DNA of 64,000 nt from Marisediminicola antarctica (lineage in GTDB: Bacteria > Actinomycetota > Actinomycetes > Actinomycetales > Microbacteriaceae): contig NZ_CP017146.1 of the NCBI RefSeq assembly GCF_009930795.1, forward strand, positions 3,224,001 through 3,288,000, read 5' to 3'. Position 1 is the first letter of the stretch. Each line of letters opens with the position of its first letter. Made by a program: the position numbers and the translations under genes. Shown here piece by piece: positions 44,566 through 55,986 of this stretch. The notes beneath the pieces were generated by a model. It was given only the letters and a program-made list of their open reading frames with translations, did not search any database and was not told the DNA's origin.

Positions 44566-46196
44566 CCGCCGCTGTGCAGGGTACTCCCGGCATCGCCGGC
44601 GGGGCTGGCAGGAGCGTGCGGCGGCTGATTGTCTTCGTGCTCCTCTTCGCCACCGTCACAATCGCCGCAATTGGACTCGGCGGGCTGGTCGGGCGGGTGC
44701 TGGATGCCGGAGGGGAACTCGCGGTCGGGGACACCGCCGGCCTCGCCCAGGCGCTCGCGTTCACCCTGATCGGCGGCCCGCTCGCCCTGGTGCTCTGGTG
44801 GTTCCTCTGGCGCGGATTCACCGACCCCACCGAGCGTTCATCCGTCGCGTGGGGCCTCTACCTCGCCGCGATGTCGACGGTGTCGCTCATCACGTTCTCG
44901 ACGTCACTGCTGTCCACCGCCTCCGCCGGTGTCGACGGGCGGTGGGAGCCACGGGCCTTCGCCTCTGGGCTCGTCTGGGCGCTCGTCTGGCTGTGGCACC
45001 AGTGGATGCGCCACCACCCGACGAAGGGTCCGACCCAGCTGGTGGACCTCGCCCCCGTCATCGGCTACCTGTTCGGACTCATCCTCGGAGTGGGCGGGGC
45101 CGTGACCGCGATCGGGAGCGTGCTCGATGCCGCCATCACGGGCACCGGTTCGGCGATCGCGGGCTCGCCCTGGTGGCAGACGACGCTGCAGGGGGTGGTG
45201 TGGATGGCCGGTGGCGGCGCGATCTGGTGGTGGCATTGGTTCCGTGAGCGCACCCGGCTGCGCCGCTCCGGATTCGCCGCGGTCGCGCTCGTCATCGTCG
45301 CCGCGCTCGGCGCCGTTATCCTGACTCTGGGGGGTCTCGGAACGACGATCTTCGTGCTGCTTGAACTCGCGGTCGATCGCCGCGACCCCGTTTTGTCGAT
45401 CGTCGCGCCGCTCGCGCCCGCGATCGCGTCGGCGGCCGTCGGCTCGCTCCTCTGGGTCTACTACCGGGGGATCGCGACACGCGACGCGGGCCAGATCGGC
45501 CTGGCAACGCGCCTCGTGACGTCGGGCGTGGGCCTGGCCGCTGCGGCATCCGGGATCGGGATCATCGTCAACTCGCTGCTCGCCGCGATCGGCAGCCCCC
45601 TCGCCGAGTCCAGCGCCCGCACACTCCTCCTGGCCGGCATCAGCTCGCTCGCCGTCGGCGCCCCGCTGTGGTGGGTAGCGTGGCGACCCACCGCTCCCGT
45701 GCCGGCCGACACGATCGGCTCTACCGGCCGGCGCGTGTACCTGATCGCCGTCTTTGGCCTGAGCGCCGTCGTCGCGCTCATCACCCTCCTCGTCATCGGC
45801 TACCGGATCTTCGAGTTCACGCTCGACGGGGCGAGCGGCGGGAGCCTGCTCGAGCGCGTCCGGGCCCCGCTCGGGCTGCTCAGCGCGACCGCGCTCGTCG
45901 CGGCTTACCATTTCGCGGTGTGGCGCCGGGATGCCGCGCGGATCGCCGCGACTCCGGGGCGCCGGCCGACGATCGGGCGCGTGGTGCTCGTCACCGGCGC
46001 CGATCCGGACCCGCTCGTGCGTGCGGTGCAGGAGGCGAGCGGAGCCGCGGTGAGCGTCTGGAGGCGCGCTGGGGCGGCGACGATTGCCCCATCGGCGGAT
46101 CAGGTTGCTACCGCCCTCGATGGTGTCTCCGGAGCTCGGGTGCTCATCGTCACCGGCCCCGGCGACCTGATCGAGGTGATCCCGCTCGCCGACTGA
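44562..46196 (+). CDS. Multi-span membrane protein (DUF5671-like)
   Basis: The protein has 544 residues and about 12 predicted helices, arranged as repeated blocks (RRLIVFVLLFATVTIAAIGLGGLV, then similar units with WWxxWxR loops: LVLWWFLWRGF, IWWWHWFRERT, LWWVAWRPT). These repeats resemble the DUF5671 family. The C-terminal 90 residues are soluble. The start is GTG 44562, coupled to the previous gene. Its function is unknown. Confidence 0.75.
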   Translation: MTAAVQGTPGIAGGAGRSVRRLIVFVLLFATVTIAAIGLGGLVGRVLDAGGELAVGDTAGLAQALAFTLIGGPLALVLWWFLWRGFTDPTERSSVAWGLYLAAMSTVSLITFSTSLLSTASAGVDGRWEPRAFASGLVWALVWLWHQWMRHHPTKGPTQLVDLAPVIGYLFGLILGVGGAVTAIGSVLDAAITGTGSAIAGSPWWQTTLQGVVWMAGGGAIWWWHWFRERTRLRRSGFAAVALVIVAALGAVILTLGGLGTTIFVLLELAVDRRDPVLSIVAPLAPAIASAAVGSLLWVYYRGIATRDAGQIGLATRLVTSGVGLAAAASGIGIIVNSLLAAIGSPLAESSARTLLLAGISSLAVGAPLWWVAWRPTAPVPADTIGSTGRRVYLIAVFGLSAVVALITLLVIGYRIFEFTLDGASGGSLLERVRAPLGLLSATALVAAYHFAVWRRDAARIAATPGRRPTIGRVVLVTGADPDPLVRAVQEASGAAVSVWRRAGAATIAPSADQVATALDGVSGARVLIVTGPGDLIEVIPLAD

Positions 46197-46246
46197 GCAG
46201 CATCACCCGCTGAGCGAGCAGGCTGCAGCGCCCGCCACCGTATCGG

Positions 46247-47470
46247 TCAGGTCGCCGCTTCCGAACGGCGGCGCAGTGTTCGCCGTGTCGGCACCGGCAC
46301 CGGCGGCTCGGGCAGCAGGCGCGCAGCGACGAACCGGCCTATCGCCACGCGGGCCGGCGACCGCATTGAGACATCCCTGAGCGAACGGCCGGTGAGCACC
46401 GCGGCGTCGAGCGCAGGCTGGTCGTTCGGCACGATCACGGGCGACGAGATCCCGCCGAATCGCAGCAGCGCCTGCGCGATCTGCGCCGCAGGGTTCGGGC
46501 CGATCGCGCCCGGTCGCACCCGGTTCATCACGACCGTGACGCGGTCGGTGAGCAGAGTCTCGACGAGGTCGACGTGTGCGCGGAGGAACCGGGAGAGGCC
46601 GACCGGGTCGGCGGAGCCCACGGCGATGACATCGTCGGCCTCCCGCAGTGCGGCGATAGTGGCGGCGTTGCGCCGGGGAGCGAACAGGTCGCTCGAGATC
46701 TCCTCGTCGTTCTCGAGGCTCGCCCCCGTGTCAACGACGGTGTAGTCGACCCAGTCTCGACACTCGCGCAGGGTGGCTGCGACACGATCGCCCGACAGCT
46801 CCGGCCACCGATTGGGCCGGCCGATTCCGGTCAGCACCCAGAAGCTCCCGTGGCCCGAGAGGTAGCGTTCCCCGATGCGCTCGAGCTCGCTGCGGCTGAG
46901 GCTGTTCGCCCCCGCGAGACGGCAGGCGGCCGCGAATCCGGGCGCCTCGTCGAGCAGCCCGAGCGCCGGCGCGATCGAACCGCTGTGGGTGTCGACGTCG
47001 GCGAGCGCGACGCTCGCCCCCGCAGCCGCGAGTTCGGCGGCGACGGCGATCGCGATGGTCGTGCGCCCCGGCGAGCCCGCCGGCCCCCACACGGCGATGA
47101 CCCTGCCCCGTCCGGCGCGCGGCGTCGGCGCGGGCACGGTACCGGCGATGAGGCTCTCGATCTGCGACCACGGGCTGTCGGCATCGGCGCGTTCGTGCAG
47201 GCCGAGGGTAGCCGCATGGCGACGCTCGGCATCCGAGGCGACCAGCGCGATGACCCGCACCCCGGCCGCGTCGCTCTCTTCCAGCAGCCGCCCGGTGAGG
47301 TACCGGCGGCCGGCCGCGACGATCGCAATATCGGCGCCGCAGTCGGCGAGGATGCTGGCGAGTTCGTCGGCGCTGTCGCACCGGGCGACGGCGCTGTGGC
47401 CATGGCGGCGCAGCTCGTCGAGGAGTCGGTCCTCGAGCGCAAGCGGCGCGGCGATCGCGATTCTCGCCAT
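46247..47470 (-). CDS. CpaE/MinD-like P-loop protein, non-canonical Walker A
   Basis: The protein has 407 residues. An N-terminal receiver-like or degenerate domain (about 1-110) precedes a SIMIBI ATPase-like domain (about 123-390). The P-loop reads WGPAGSPGRTTIA, with Arg where deviant Walker A proteins have GKT. DVDTHSGSIAPALGL and VVDTGAS fit the other nucleotide-contact sites. In Tad pilus systems CpaE positions the machinery, but no CpaF or TadB/C gene is nearby. It lies three bases after the SAF-domain gene. Confidence 0.8.
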   Translation of the reverse strand: MARIAIAAPLALEDRLLDELRRHGHSAVARCDSADELASILADCGADIAIVAAGRRYLTGRLLEESDAAGVRVIALVASDAERRHAATLGLHERADADSPWSQIESLIAGTVPAPTPRAGRGRVIAVWGPAGSPGRTTIAIAVAAELAAAGASVALADVDTHSGSIAPALGLLDEAPGFAAACRLAGANSLSRSELERIGERYLSGHGSFWVLTGIGRPNRWPELSGDRVAATLRECRDWVDYTVVDTGASLENDEEISSDLFAPRRNAATIAALREADDVIAVGSADPVGLSRFLRAHVDLVETLLTDRVTVVMNRVRPGAIGPNPAAQIAQALLRFGGISSPVIVPNDQPALDAAVLTGRSLRDVSMRSPARVAIGRFVAARLLPEPPVPVPTRRTLRRRSEAAT

Positions 47471-47473
47471 GGC

Positions 47474-48127
47474 TCAGCCCCCGACCGGGAGGCTCACGGG
47501 AACCAGCGACATCGCGTCGGAGTTCGCAATCGCCTCGAGCACCGCGGCGATCTTCGACCGCGGCACGAGCATCTCCACCGCGACCGCCGCACTGCCCACG
47601 ATGAGCCCGTCGGCCTCCAGTACCCGGACGACCGTCGCGGAGCCGACGAGCACGGCCGGCGGACCAAAGCCGCGGTCGTCGGTCTGCTGAGCCGACCACA
47701 GGTCGACGACAGAGCCGGACTCGACCGACCGGGGCAGCTCGCCGCGCACGGTCACGACGACGGAGGCGAGCTGCACCCCCTCCGGCGCCCCGACCGCCGA
47801 GGCGGGGACGAGCTCGCCGGCCGCCACAGCACGCGTCACGACGAGTCCGCTGTCGCCGAGCAGCCCGGTACCGAGATAAAGGTCGGCGGCGTCGCCGAGA
47901 CGCACACTGCGCAGCACCAGGTCGTCGCCGGTCACCGAGTCTCCCGGGCTGAGCGCCGAGCGGGCCGCCCACACATCGACGGTGCGGTCGGCGGCGGAGA
48001 CGAGCCAGACGACGCCAGCGACAGACGCGACGACGAGTACGAGGCCGATGCCGAACCGCGGATCGAACCAGAACGATCGCGGCGCCCGTTCCGGGGGTGC
48101 CGCCGGGCTGCTGCGCTTCATTCCCAC
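47474..48127 (-). CDS. SAF-domain protein (CpaB/RcpC-like)
   Basis: The protein has 217 residues. A cytoplasmic start and one helix (about 25-45) are followed by an SAF/beta-clip domain (ARSALSPGDSVTGDDLVLRSVRL...AVAAGELVPASAV) as in CpaB and flagellar P-ring chaperones. It is paired with the CpaE-like gene. GTG 48127 has GGGAG upstream; ATG 48121 is a close alternative. Confidence 0.82.
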   Translation of the reverse strand: MGMKRSSPAAPPERAPRSFWFDPRFGIGLVLVVASVAGVVWLVSAADRTVDVWAARSALSPGDSVTGDDLVLRSVRLGDAADLYLGTGLLGDSGLVVTRAVAAGELVPASAVGAPEGVQLASVVVTVRGELPRSVESGSVVDLWSAQQTDDRGFGPPAVLVGSATVVRVLEADGLIVGSAAVAVEMLVPRSKIAAVLEAIANSDAMSLVPVSLPVGG

Positions 48128-48192
48128 CTGCTCCCTCGGATGCCGATCAGTCAGGTGTTCATCTCAGCGCTCCCAGCCACCGGCGGGGAAAG

Positions 48193-48201
48193 TTATCCAC
48201 A
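48193..48201 (+). promoter_or_regulatory. Perfect DnaA box
   Basis: TTATCCACA lies between the SAF-domain gene and the divergent HTH gene. It matches the strong 9-bp DnaA consensus exactly. Confidence 0.6.
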
Positions 48202-48240
48202 GCCTGGTTCGTCGGGGGGCGCGGCCCTCATAATCGTCGA

Positions 48241-48522
48241 ATGAACGGGATCGAGAACGCCGGCGCGCTGGGCCGGTTCCTGACTCTGGCCGACACGGCC
48301 GAACTGCTGAACATCTCTGCACGCCAGGCCTACTCGCTCGTCCGCTCGGGAGAGCTGCCTGCCATCAAGATCGGCGCGAGCGGCCACTGGCGCATCGAGC
48401 GAAGCGTGCTGGAGTCCTACATCGACGCGAAGTACGAGGAGTCCCGCCGGATCGGGCTCTGGAACCAGGCCGAATATGCCGACCTCCCCGAGTACTCGTT
48501 CGACCCGAGAGACAGGACTTAG
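48241..48522 (+). CDS. Excisionase-family HTH DNA-binding protein
   Basis: The protein has 93 residues. The HTH_17/MerR-like domain at about 14-65 contains LTLADTAELLNISARQAYSLVRSGELPAIKIGASGHWRIERSVLESYI. No integrase is nearby, so it is probably a chromosomal regulator, BldC-like in size but different in sequence. A DnaA box lies 40 bp upstream. Its stop overlaps the converging gene by three bases. Confidence 0.82.
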   Translation: MNGIENAGALGRFLTLADTAELLNISARQAYSLVRSGELPAIKIGASGHWRIERSVLESYIDAKYEESRRIGLWNQAEYADLPEYSFDPRDRT

Positions 48523-49121
48523 ACCCGCACCAGCGACAGCTGAACGAACGGGATCAGGCGATACTGGCTCACGGCAGACTCGCGCCGGGCCGATCCCGGC
48601 TCGTGCACGGCGAGGTCGAGGTGGTCCCGGCCGACCCTGTCGATCGTGCCCGCGACGGTCTCGTCGAGCAGGTCGAGCTCGACCGAAGCCCGGCGCCGGC
48701 AGAGATCGCGAAGCACGAATCCGAGGGTGAGGCGCCCCGACAGCCCGCGCTCCGGCTGCTCCCGGTCGGGGCCGGCGAGGGACTGCGCGACCTGCGAGTG
48801 GGTGAGAAGGATGCCGGAAATCGCGCCGAGCGGAACGATGCACTGGGCGCCCCTGATGCCATCGCCGAGCAGGTCGGCGGAGAACCAGTCCCTGCCTACC
48901 GTGTCGGGCCGCACGTCGATATACCTGCCGCTCGAGAGCCGCAGGCGAATCGACCATGGCGAGTGCTTCGGCTCGGAGCCGCGGATCGCGATGATTCGAT
49001 CGCGCAGGGAGAGACGCCCGAGCCGCAGCCTCTCCTCCTCCGCGCGCAGGTCGACCTCTTCGGCGCTGATCTCGTGCTCGAGCTGTCCCTCGAGGTCGTC
49101 GAACAGGTCATCCCAGCGCAT
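48519..49121 (-). CDS. Conserved actinobacterial protein of unknown function
   Basis: The protein has 200 residues. It opens MRWDDLFDDLEGQLEHEISAEEVDLRAEEERLRLGRLSLRDRI, a helical acidic start, followed by a beta-rich part with repeated small-barrel-like strands (RLRLSSGRYIDVRPDTVGRDWF, VSQYRLIPFVQLSLVRV). Such proteins are common next to the Rv3235/secA region. I cannot name a function. Confidence 0.75.
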   Translation of the reverse strand: MRWDDLFDDLEGQLEHEISAEEVDLRAEEERLRLGRLSLRDRIIAIRGSEPKHSPWSIRLRLSSGRYIDVRPDTVGRDWFSADLLGDGIRGAQCIVPLGAISGILLTHSQVAQSLAGPDREQPERGLSGRLTLGFVLRDLCRRRASVELDLLDETVAGTIDRVGRDHLDLAVHEPGSARRESAVSQYRLIPFVQLSLVRV

Positions 49122-49160
49122 CCTGCGACGCTAACCACACCCAGACCCAGCCGCCGGAGG

Positions 49161-49169
49161 TTATCCACA
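49161..49169 (+). promoter_or_regulatory. Second perfect DnaA box
   Basis: TTATCCACA lies between divergent genes at 49121 and 49286, in the same orientation as the box at 48193 and also followed by GC. Confidence 0.6.
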
Positions 49170-49285
49170 GCCCATTAGTGGGGCGTGGACAGGGGGCGCA
49201 GCCGATGAGACAGTGACACTCTCATGTCACTCGCCCTCCTCACGGGGGCGGGTTCACGCCGCTACCCGAGCGTTCGGAGCCAGCT

Positions 49286-49747
49286 ATGAGCACTGCGTTG
49301 CCTGAGGGGCGCCCGTCGCCAGTCGAGACGCCCGGCGCCCAGGGGGCGCCGAAGACCCGCTTCGATTCCGAGGAGTTCTTCGGCCACCAACCGGCATCCA
49401 GCTCCGCGCTTCCGGCACCGACGCCACTCCTGGAGAACCTCACGCGCTGCGTCATCGAGATTCTCGCGGGGGCACGGGATCTCGAGCAGATCTCGCGGTG
49501 GGTCACGGATGACGTGTATCGACACCTGCTCAAACGTGTCGTGCTGTCGGCCAGGGCCCGACAGGCCAAGGGCCAGACGCCCGCGAGACCCAACTTCTCG
49601 ATCGGCTCGACCTCGATCTCCGAGCCGCGCGACGGCGTCGTCGAGGCGGTCACTATCGTGCGCGGGCGCGCACGGACCCGCGCGGTCGCCATCCGCCTCG
49701 AGGGAATGGATTCCCGCTGGAGGGCGACGGCCATCAACGTGCTCTAG
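49286..49747 (+). CDS. Rv3235-family protein
   Basis: The protein has 153 residues. A disordered Pro/Ala-rich N-terminus (about 50) is followed by a compact domain: LLENLTRCVIEILAGARDLEQISRWVTDDVYRHLLKRVVLSARAR. It matches the actinobacterial Rv3235-like family found beside secA. The stop lies 23 bp from the converging secA stop. Its function is unknown. Confidence 0.82.
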   Translation: MSTALPEGRPSPVETPGAQGAPKTRFDSEEFFGHQPASSSALPAPTPLLENLTRCVIEILAGARDLEQISRWVTDDVYRHLLKRVVLSARARQAKGQTPARPNFSIGSTSISEPRDGVVEAVTIVRGRARTRAVAIRLEGMDSRWRATAINVL

Positions 49748-49770
49748 GCCACCGAGAGGTGCCGGTGGTG

Positions 49771-52584
<2,814 letters not shown>

Positions 52585-52675
52585 CGAAAAACTCCCATTG
52601 CTGTCACGTGGAGGAAAGGGACGTGACCTTTCCGTGATGCCAGCCAATCCTAGCGAGGTCCCCCTCTGGATGTCT

Positions 52676-52709
52676 GAAGGGCGCCGCCCGATGCCGGACG
52701 GCGCCCTTC
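52676..52709 (-). terminator. Terminator after hpf
   Basis: gaagggcgccg (52676-52686) pairs with cggcgcccttc (52699-52709) across a 12-base loop. It starts 13 bp past the hpf stop on the minus strand. Confidence 0.75.
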
Positions 52710-52721
52710 ACATGCTAGGTG

Positions 52722-53414
52722 TCAGCGGCTCGAATTGGCCGAGGCGCTCGCCCCTGTCAGTTCAGCCGACGCGTCATCGAGACCGATTACGCCGTAGTCC
52801 CAGCCCTTGCGCCGGTAGACGACGCTCGGCCGGTGGGTCTCGGAGTCGATGAAGAGGTAGAAATCGTGGCCGACGAGCTCCATGTGGTAGAGCGCATCGT
52901 CGACAGTCATGGGCAGCGCCGCGAACACCTTCTTGCGGATGACAACGGGGCTCCAGTCCGGCTCCGCCTCCTCCTGCTGCTCGGGCGTCACGATGTCCAC
53001 CGAGCCGGTGCGGACCTTCTCCAGCACCTCGGGGGCGGCGGGTGTGATGTCGACGACGCTGAAGCCGCTGGCGGTCGCCTCCCGCAGCGACGTCGGCCGG
53101 CGCTTGCCCCTGTGCACCTTGTGCCGGTCCTTCGCCCGGCGGAGCCTCTCGACGAGCTTGTCGAGGGCGAGATCGAAGGCGACGTACTTGTCCGAGCCGT
53201 TCGACTCGGCGCGAACGAGGGGGCCAGGTCCGATGAGGGTGAGCTCGACTCGGTCATCTCCCGAGGAGCCGTTCTTCTCGTTGTGACGAGTGACCTTAAC
53301 CTCGAACGCGAGGGCCCGGTCGGCGAGATGGGCAACCTTTTCGGCCTTTTCGGTGGCGTACTCCCGAAACCGATCAGTGATTCCGAGACCCAGTCCGTTG
53401 ATGGAAGTTTCCAT
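52722..53414 (-). CDS. hpf: Ribosome hibernation-promoting factor, long form
   Basis: The protein has 230 residues. The N-terminal S30AE domain (about 1-105, METSINGLGLGITDRFREYATEKAEKVAHLADR) binds the 30S subunit. The C-terminal domain (about 165-225, MELVGHDFYLFIDSETHRPSVVYRRKGWDYGVIGL) drives ribosome dimerisation. ATG 53414 has GAGGAGG upstream; a longer open frame upstream is inside comF. It lies between comF and secA. Confidence 0.95.
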   Translation of the reverse strand: METSINGLGLGITDRFREYATEKAEKVAHLADRALAFEVKVTRHNEKNGSSGDDRVELTLIGPGPLVRAESNGSDKYVAFDLALDKLVERLRRAKDRHKVHRGKRRPTSLREATASGFSVVDITPAAPEVLEKVRTGSVDIVTPEQQEEAEPDWSPVVIRKKVFAALPMTVDDALYHMELVGHDFYLFIDSETHRPSVVYRRKGWDYGVIGLDDASAELTGASASANSSR

Positions 53415-53509
53415 GGCGTCCTCCTCGTTCCTGTCAAACGCGTTGCCCGTGAACCAGGCGATGATCCGCGCCTCTTTCGCCCCCAACCTAGTCCTCGTTC
53501 CCCCCGATG

Positions 53510-54223
53510 TCACTGTTGGCGTTGCGGCGGGTTCCCCGAGTCCGGGGAAGTCGCAGGAACGGTGGGAAAGCGCAGCGGAGTGACCGCGAGGGTCACCGCA
53601 CCAGTGACGATTCCTCCGCCCGCGCGAATCGCGCGGGACGCTTCGAGCAGAGTCGCCCCGGTCGTGGCGACGTCGTCGACGAGCAGGAATCGACGGCCGC
53701 CGAGCGACTGGCTCACGCCGAGCGATCCGGCCAGGTTCGCACCGCGCGCCGCCCTGCCGAGCGTCTTCTGGTGCTCCGTGGCGCGCACTCTCGTGAGCAC
53801 CCGGGAGGCCCGCGGCGCCCCCGCGCGGCGCAGCAGCAGTGCAACTGGTTCGTAGCCGCGGCGGCGGTACGCGGCCCTGCTCCCCGGCACCGTGACCAGC
53901 TCGATCGAGCCGACCGATCCGCCAAGCGCCGCCGTGAGCGCCGCCGACAGGGCGGCGGCGAGCGGGCCGGCGACGTCGGTGCGGCCCTGCTCCTTCATCG
54001 CCACGATCACGAGGCGCGCGGCGCCCTCGTAGCGCAGCGCGCTCGTCGTCTCGAGAGAGCCGATCTCGGTGGTGAAGATGCTCGGCTCGAGCTGCGCACG
54101 GCACTGCTCGCACAGTGCCCGGTCTGCCAGGCCGCACCCGGCGCACTCCACGGGTGCCACGACCGACCACGCGTCGAGCAGGCTGGAGCGCAGTACGGCA
54201 GACCACGCGCGGATTGTGAGCAT
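53510..54223 (-). CDS. comF: ComF-family phosphoribosyltransferase-like protein
   Basis: The protein has 237 residues. A zinc-binding-like start (CAGCGLADRALCEQC) precedes the phosphoribosyltransferase fold with FLLVDDVATTGATLLEASRAI near residue 185. Known roles are in DNA uptake in Bacillus; the function in actinobacteria is unclear. ATG 54223 is taken because upstream in-frame starts lengthen it into Arg/Pro-rich sequence. It lies 86 bp after lpqB. Confidence 0.88.
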   Translation of the reverse strand: MLTIRAWSAVLRSSLLDAWSVVAPVECAGCGLADRALCEQCRAQLEPSIFTTEIGSLETTSALRYEGAARLVIVAMKEQGRTDVAGPLAAALSAALTAALGGSVGSIELVTVPGSRAAYRRRGYEPVALLLRRAGAPRASRVLTRVRATEHQKTLGRAARGANLAGSLGVSQSLGGRRFLLVDDVATTGATLLEASRAIRAGGGIVTGAVTLAVTPLRFPTVPATSPDSGNPPQRQQ

Positions 54224-54309
54224 CCGCCCAGCATCCGCCCGCCGGCACCGGTGCGCCGCCACCCCTTCTCGGCGGGGGGCTCTCTCCGGCCGAGGCCGGG
54301 TGGGGAGGA

Positions 54310-55986
54310 TCAGCGCTGGGTTGCGAGGAATTCCACCGCGCGACGGGTGTCGGTCCATGAGTTGCCGCTGCGTTCAAGGATCGTGCCGCTTTCGCCGAGC
54401 GCACGCAGGCCTGCACGCCCGTTGCCGCCGACGAGAGCCGTGGCGGGCGGGATACGGCTCAGCGACGTGCGTTCCCCGCCTACCTGGTAGAGCACGACGG
54501 AGTCCTCGGCCTCGTCTCGCACGAGCGTCGCGACGGAGAGCTCGTCGACCCAGGTCGCGTCGACGGCGACACCGGACGTGGCGACGACGTCGAGGGCAGG
54601 CTCGCTCAGGCTCGCGGGGAACTCGTTCGCATCGGGGTCGCGGTTGATTGCCCGCACCTGCAGGCGCGGGCCGGCCGGGGTCGACGCGAAGATGGCGATG
54701 CGGGCGCCGTCGCGCGATACGTCGATCGACACGATTCCTGCGTTGGCGGGGAGCCCGGTCGGCAGGTCGCGGAAGGCGCCGGCGAAGTCAAACACGCGGA
54801 TGCTGCCCGGCGTCGATCGGGACGCCGACCAGACGTGCCCGTTGTCGAGCGAGGGAACGGTCAGATTCTGGCGCCCGTCGAGGAGGGTCGTGCCGGGGTC
54901 GCCTGACCGGACGACCGAGACGCCCGCGCTGCCGAGCACAGCTGCCGTGAAGGATCCGATAGACACCGTGGCGCCGCGGGGGCCGGTCGCGACGATTCGC
55001 TCGCTCAACGGCTCGATAGGGACGGTCTGGTCCCCGGACACGTACCCGAACGTGCCGTCGCTGAGGCCGACAGCACGGGAGTCGACCTGAGGGTTGGAGC
55101 GCGGTGCCGACGCGCCCAACTCCGCGATGTCCAGAGGGGTGCCGCCGACGGACAGGCTGACCCGGCGCACGTTGGAAACGGTGGCGAGGCTCCTCGTCAG
55201 TTGGAGCTGCATGAGCTGCCGCTCCTCGAGGTCGGCCTCAAGTGCTGAGGTGGAGAGGTCGACGATCGCCACGCCCGACTGCACCTCGACGCTCGGCGCC
55301 ACGAGCTTCGTCCCCTCCGGGAATGCCGTGCTTGCAGCTCCCCTCAGCCAGTCCGGCGGCCCGGCGAGCAGTGCGGAGACGACGCGGAGCGCGGCGCTGC
55401 CGCTCGGGAACCAGCGCAGGTCGGGCACAAGGGCGGTGTCGGTGGGGCCGAGGAAATAGAGCACGTGCGTGTCGAAGATCGACCGGAAGGTCGCATCCGC
55501 GAGCACGATTCCGTCGGGGGCGGAGTTGATCCGCCACTCGCCGTCCTCCTGCACGAATTCGAACCGCAGGGTCAACGGGACCGGCTCGCCGTTCTGCCGG
55601 TACGCGCCAGTGGAGTCGACAGTCGCCTCCGCGGCCACCGAGTACTGCATCGTTGCAGCGTCGACCGACGAGAAGCGCTGGAGCGCTGTGCGCACAGTCA
55701 CCCCGCTGCGCGGGTTCCAGTCGTCGGCGAAAGATTTGCTGAGGAACTCGCGGGCCACCCGGAAGTCCTCTGCCGCCCCGGTGAACGCCGCGACGAATCC
55801 GGCCAGGATCGCCTCCTGGTCAGCTCCCTTCGTCGGCTCAAGTGGGAAGAATTCGAAGTCGCCGGAGTCCTGCTCCTCGAGTTTCTGCCCGACCGTCACG
55901 TCGCCGGAGGTCGGGATGCCGACACAGCCGGTGAGCACGAGCGCCGCGAGGAGCAGCGCCACGATCCCGCTCGCGCGCCTACGCAT
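54310..55986 (-). CDS. lpqB: Lipoprotein LpqB
   Basis: The protein has 558 residues. The signal peptide ends in lipobox VLTGC (Cys 21). A GerMN-like domain (about 195-300) is followed by a beta-propeller-like C-terminal domain. In mycobacteria LpqB binds MtrB outside the membrane and tunes the MtrAB signal (established). ATG 55986 overlaps the mtrB stop by eight bases; the open frame further upstream is inside mtrB. Confidence 0.95.
   Translation of the reverse strand: MRRRASGIVALLLAALVLTGCVGIPTSGDVTVGQKLEEQDSGDFEFFPLEPTKGADQEAILAGFVAAFTGAAEDFRVAREFLSKSFADDWNPRSGVTVRTALQRFSSVDAATMQYSVAAEATVDSTGAYRQNGEPVPLTLRFEFVQEDGEWRINSAPDGIVLADATFRSIFDTHVLYFLGPTDTALVPDLRWFPSGSAALRVVSALLAGPPDWLRGAASTAFPEGTKLVAPSVEVQSGVAIVDLSTSALEADLEERQLMQLQLTRSLATVSNVRRVSLSVGGTPLDIAELGASAPRSNPQVDSRAVGLSDGTFGYVSGDQTVPIEPLSERIVATGPRGATVSIGSFTAAVLGSAGVSVVRSGDPGTTLLDGRQNLTVPSLDNGHVWSASRSTPGSIRVFDFAGAFRDLPTGLPANAGIVSIDVSRDGARIAIFASTPAGPRLQVRAINRDPDANEFPASLSEPALDVVATSGVAVDATWVDELSVATLVRDEAEDSVVLYQVGGERTSLSRIPPATALVGGNGRAGLRALGESGTILERSGNSWTDTRRAVEFLATQR

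Noticed and set aside
48241-48522. Excisionase of a second mobile element
   Set aside because: There is no integrase, attachment repeat or tRNA near it. The gene is set among chromosomal actinobacterial genes.
48193-49169. Chromosomal origin of replication
   Set aside because: Only two DnaA boxes nearly 1 kb apart, no A+T-rich unwinding region and no dnaA or dnaN.
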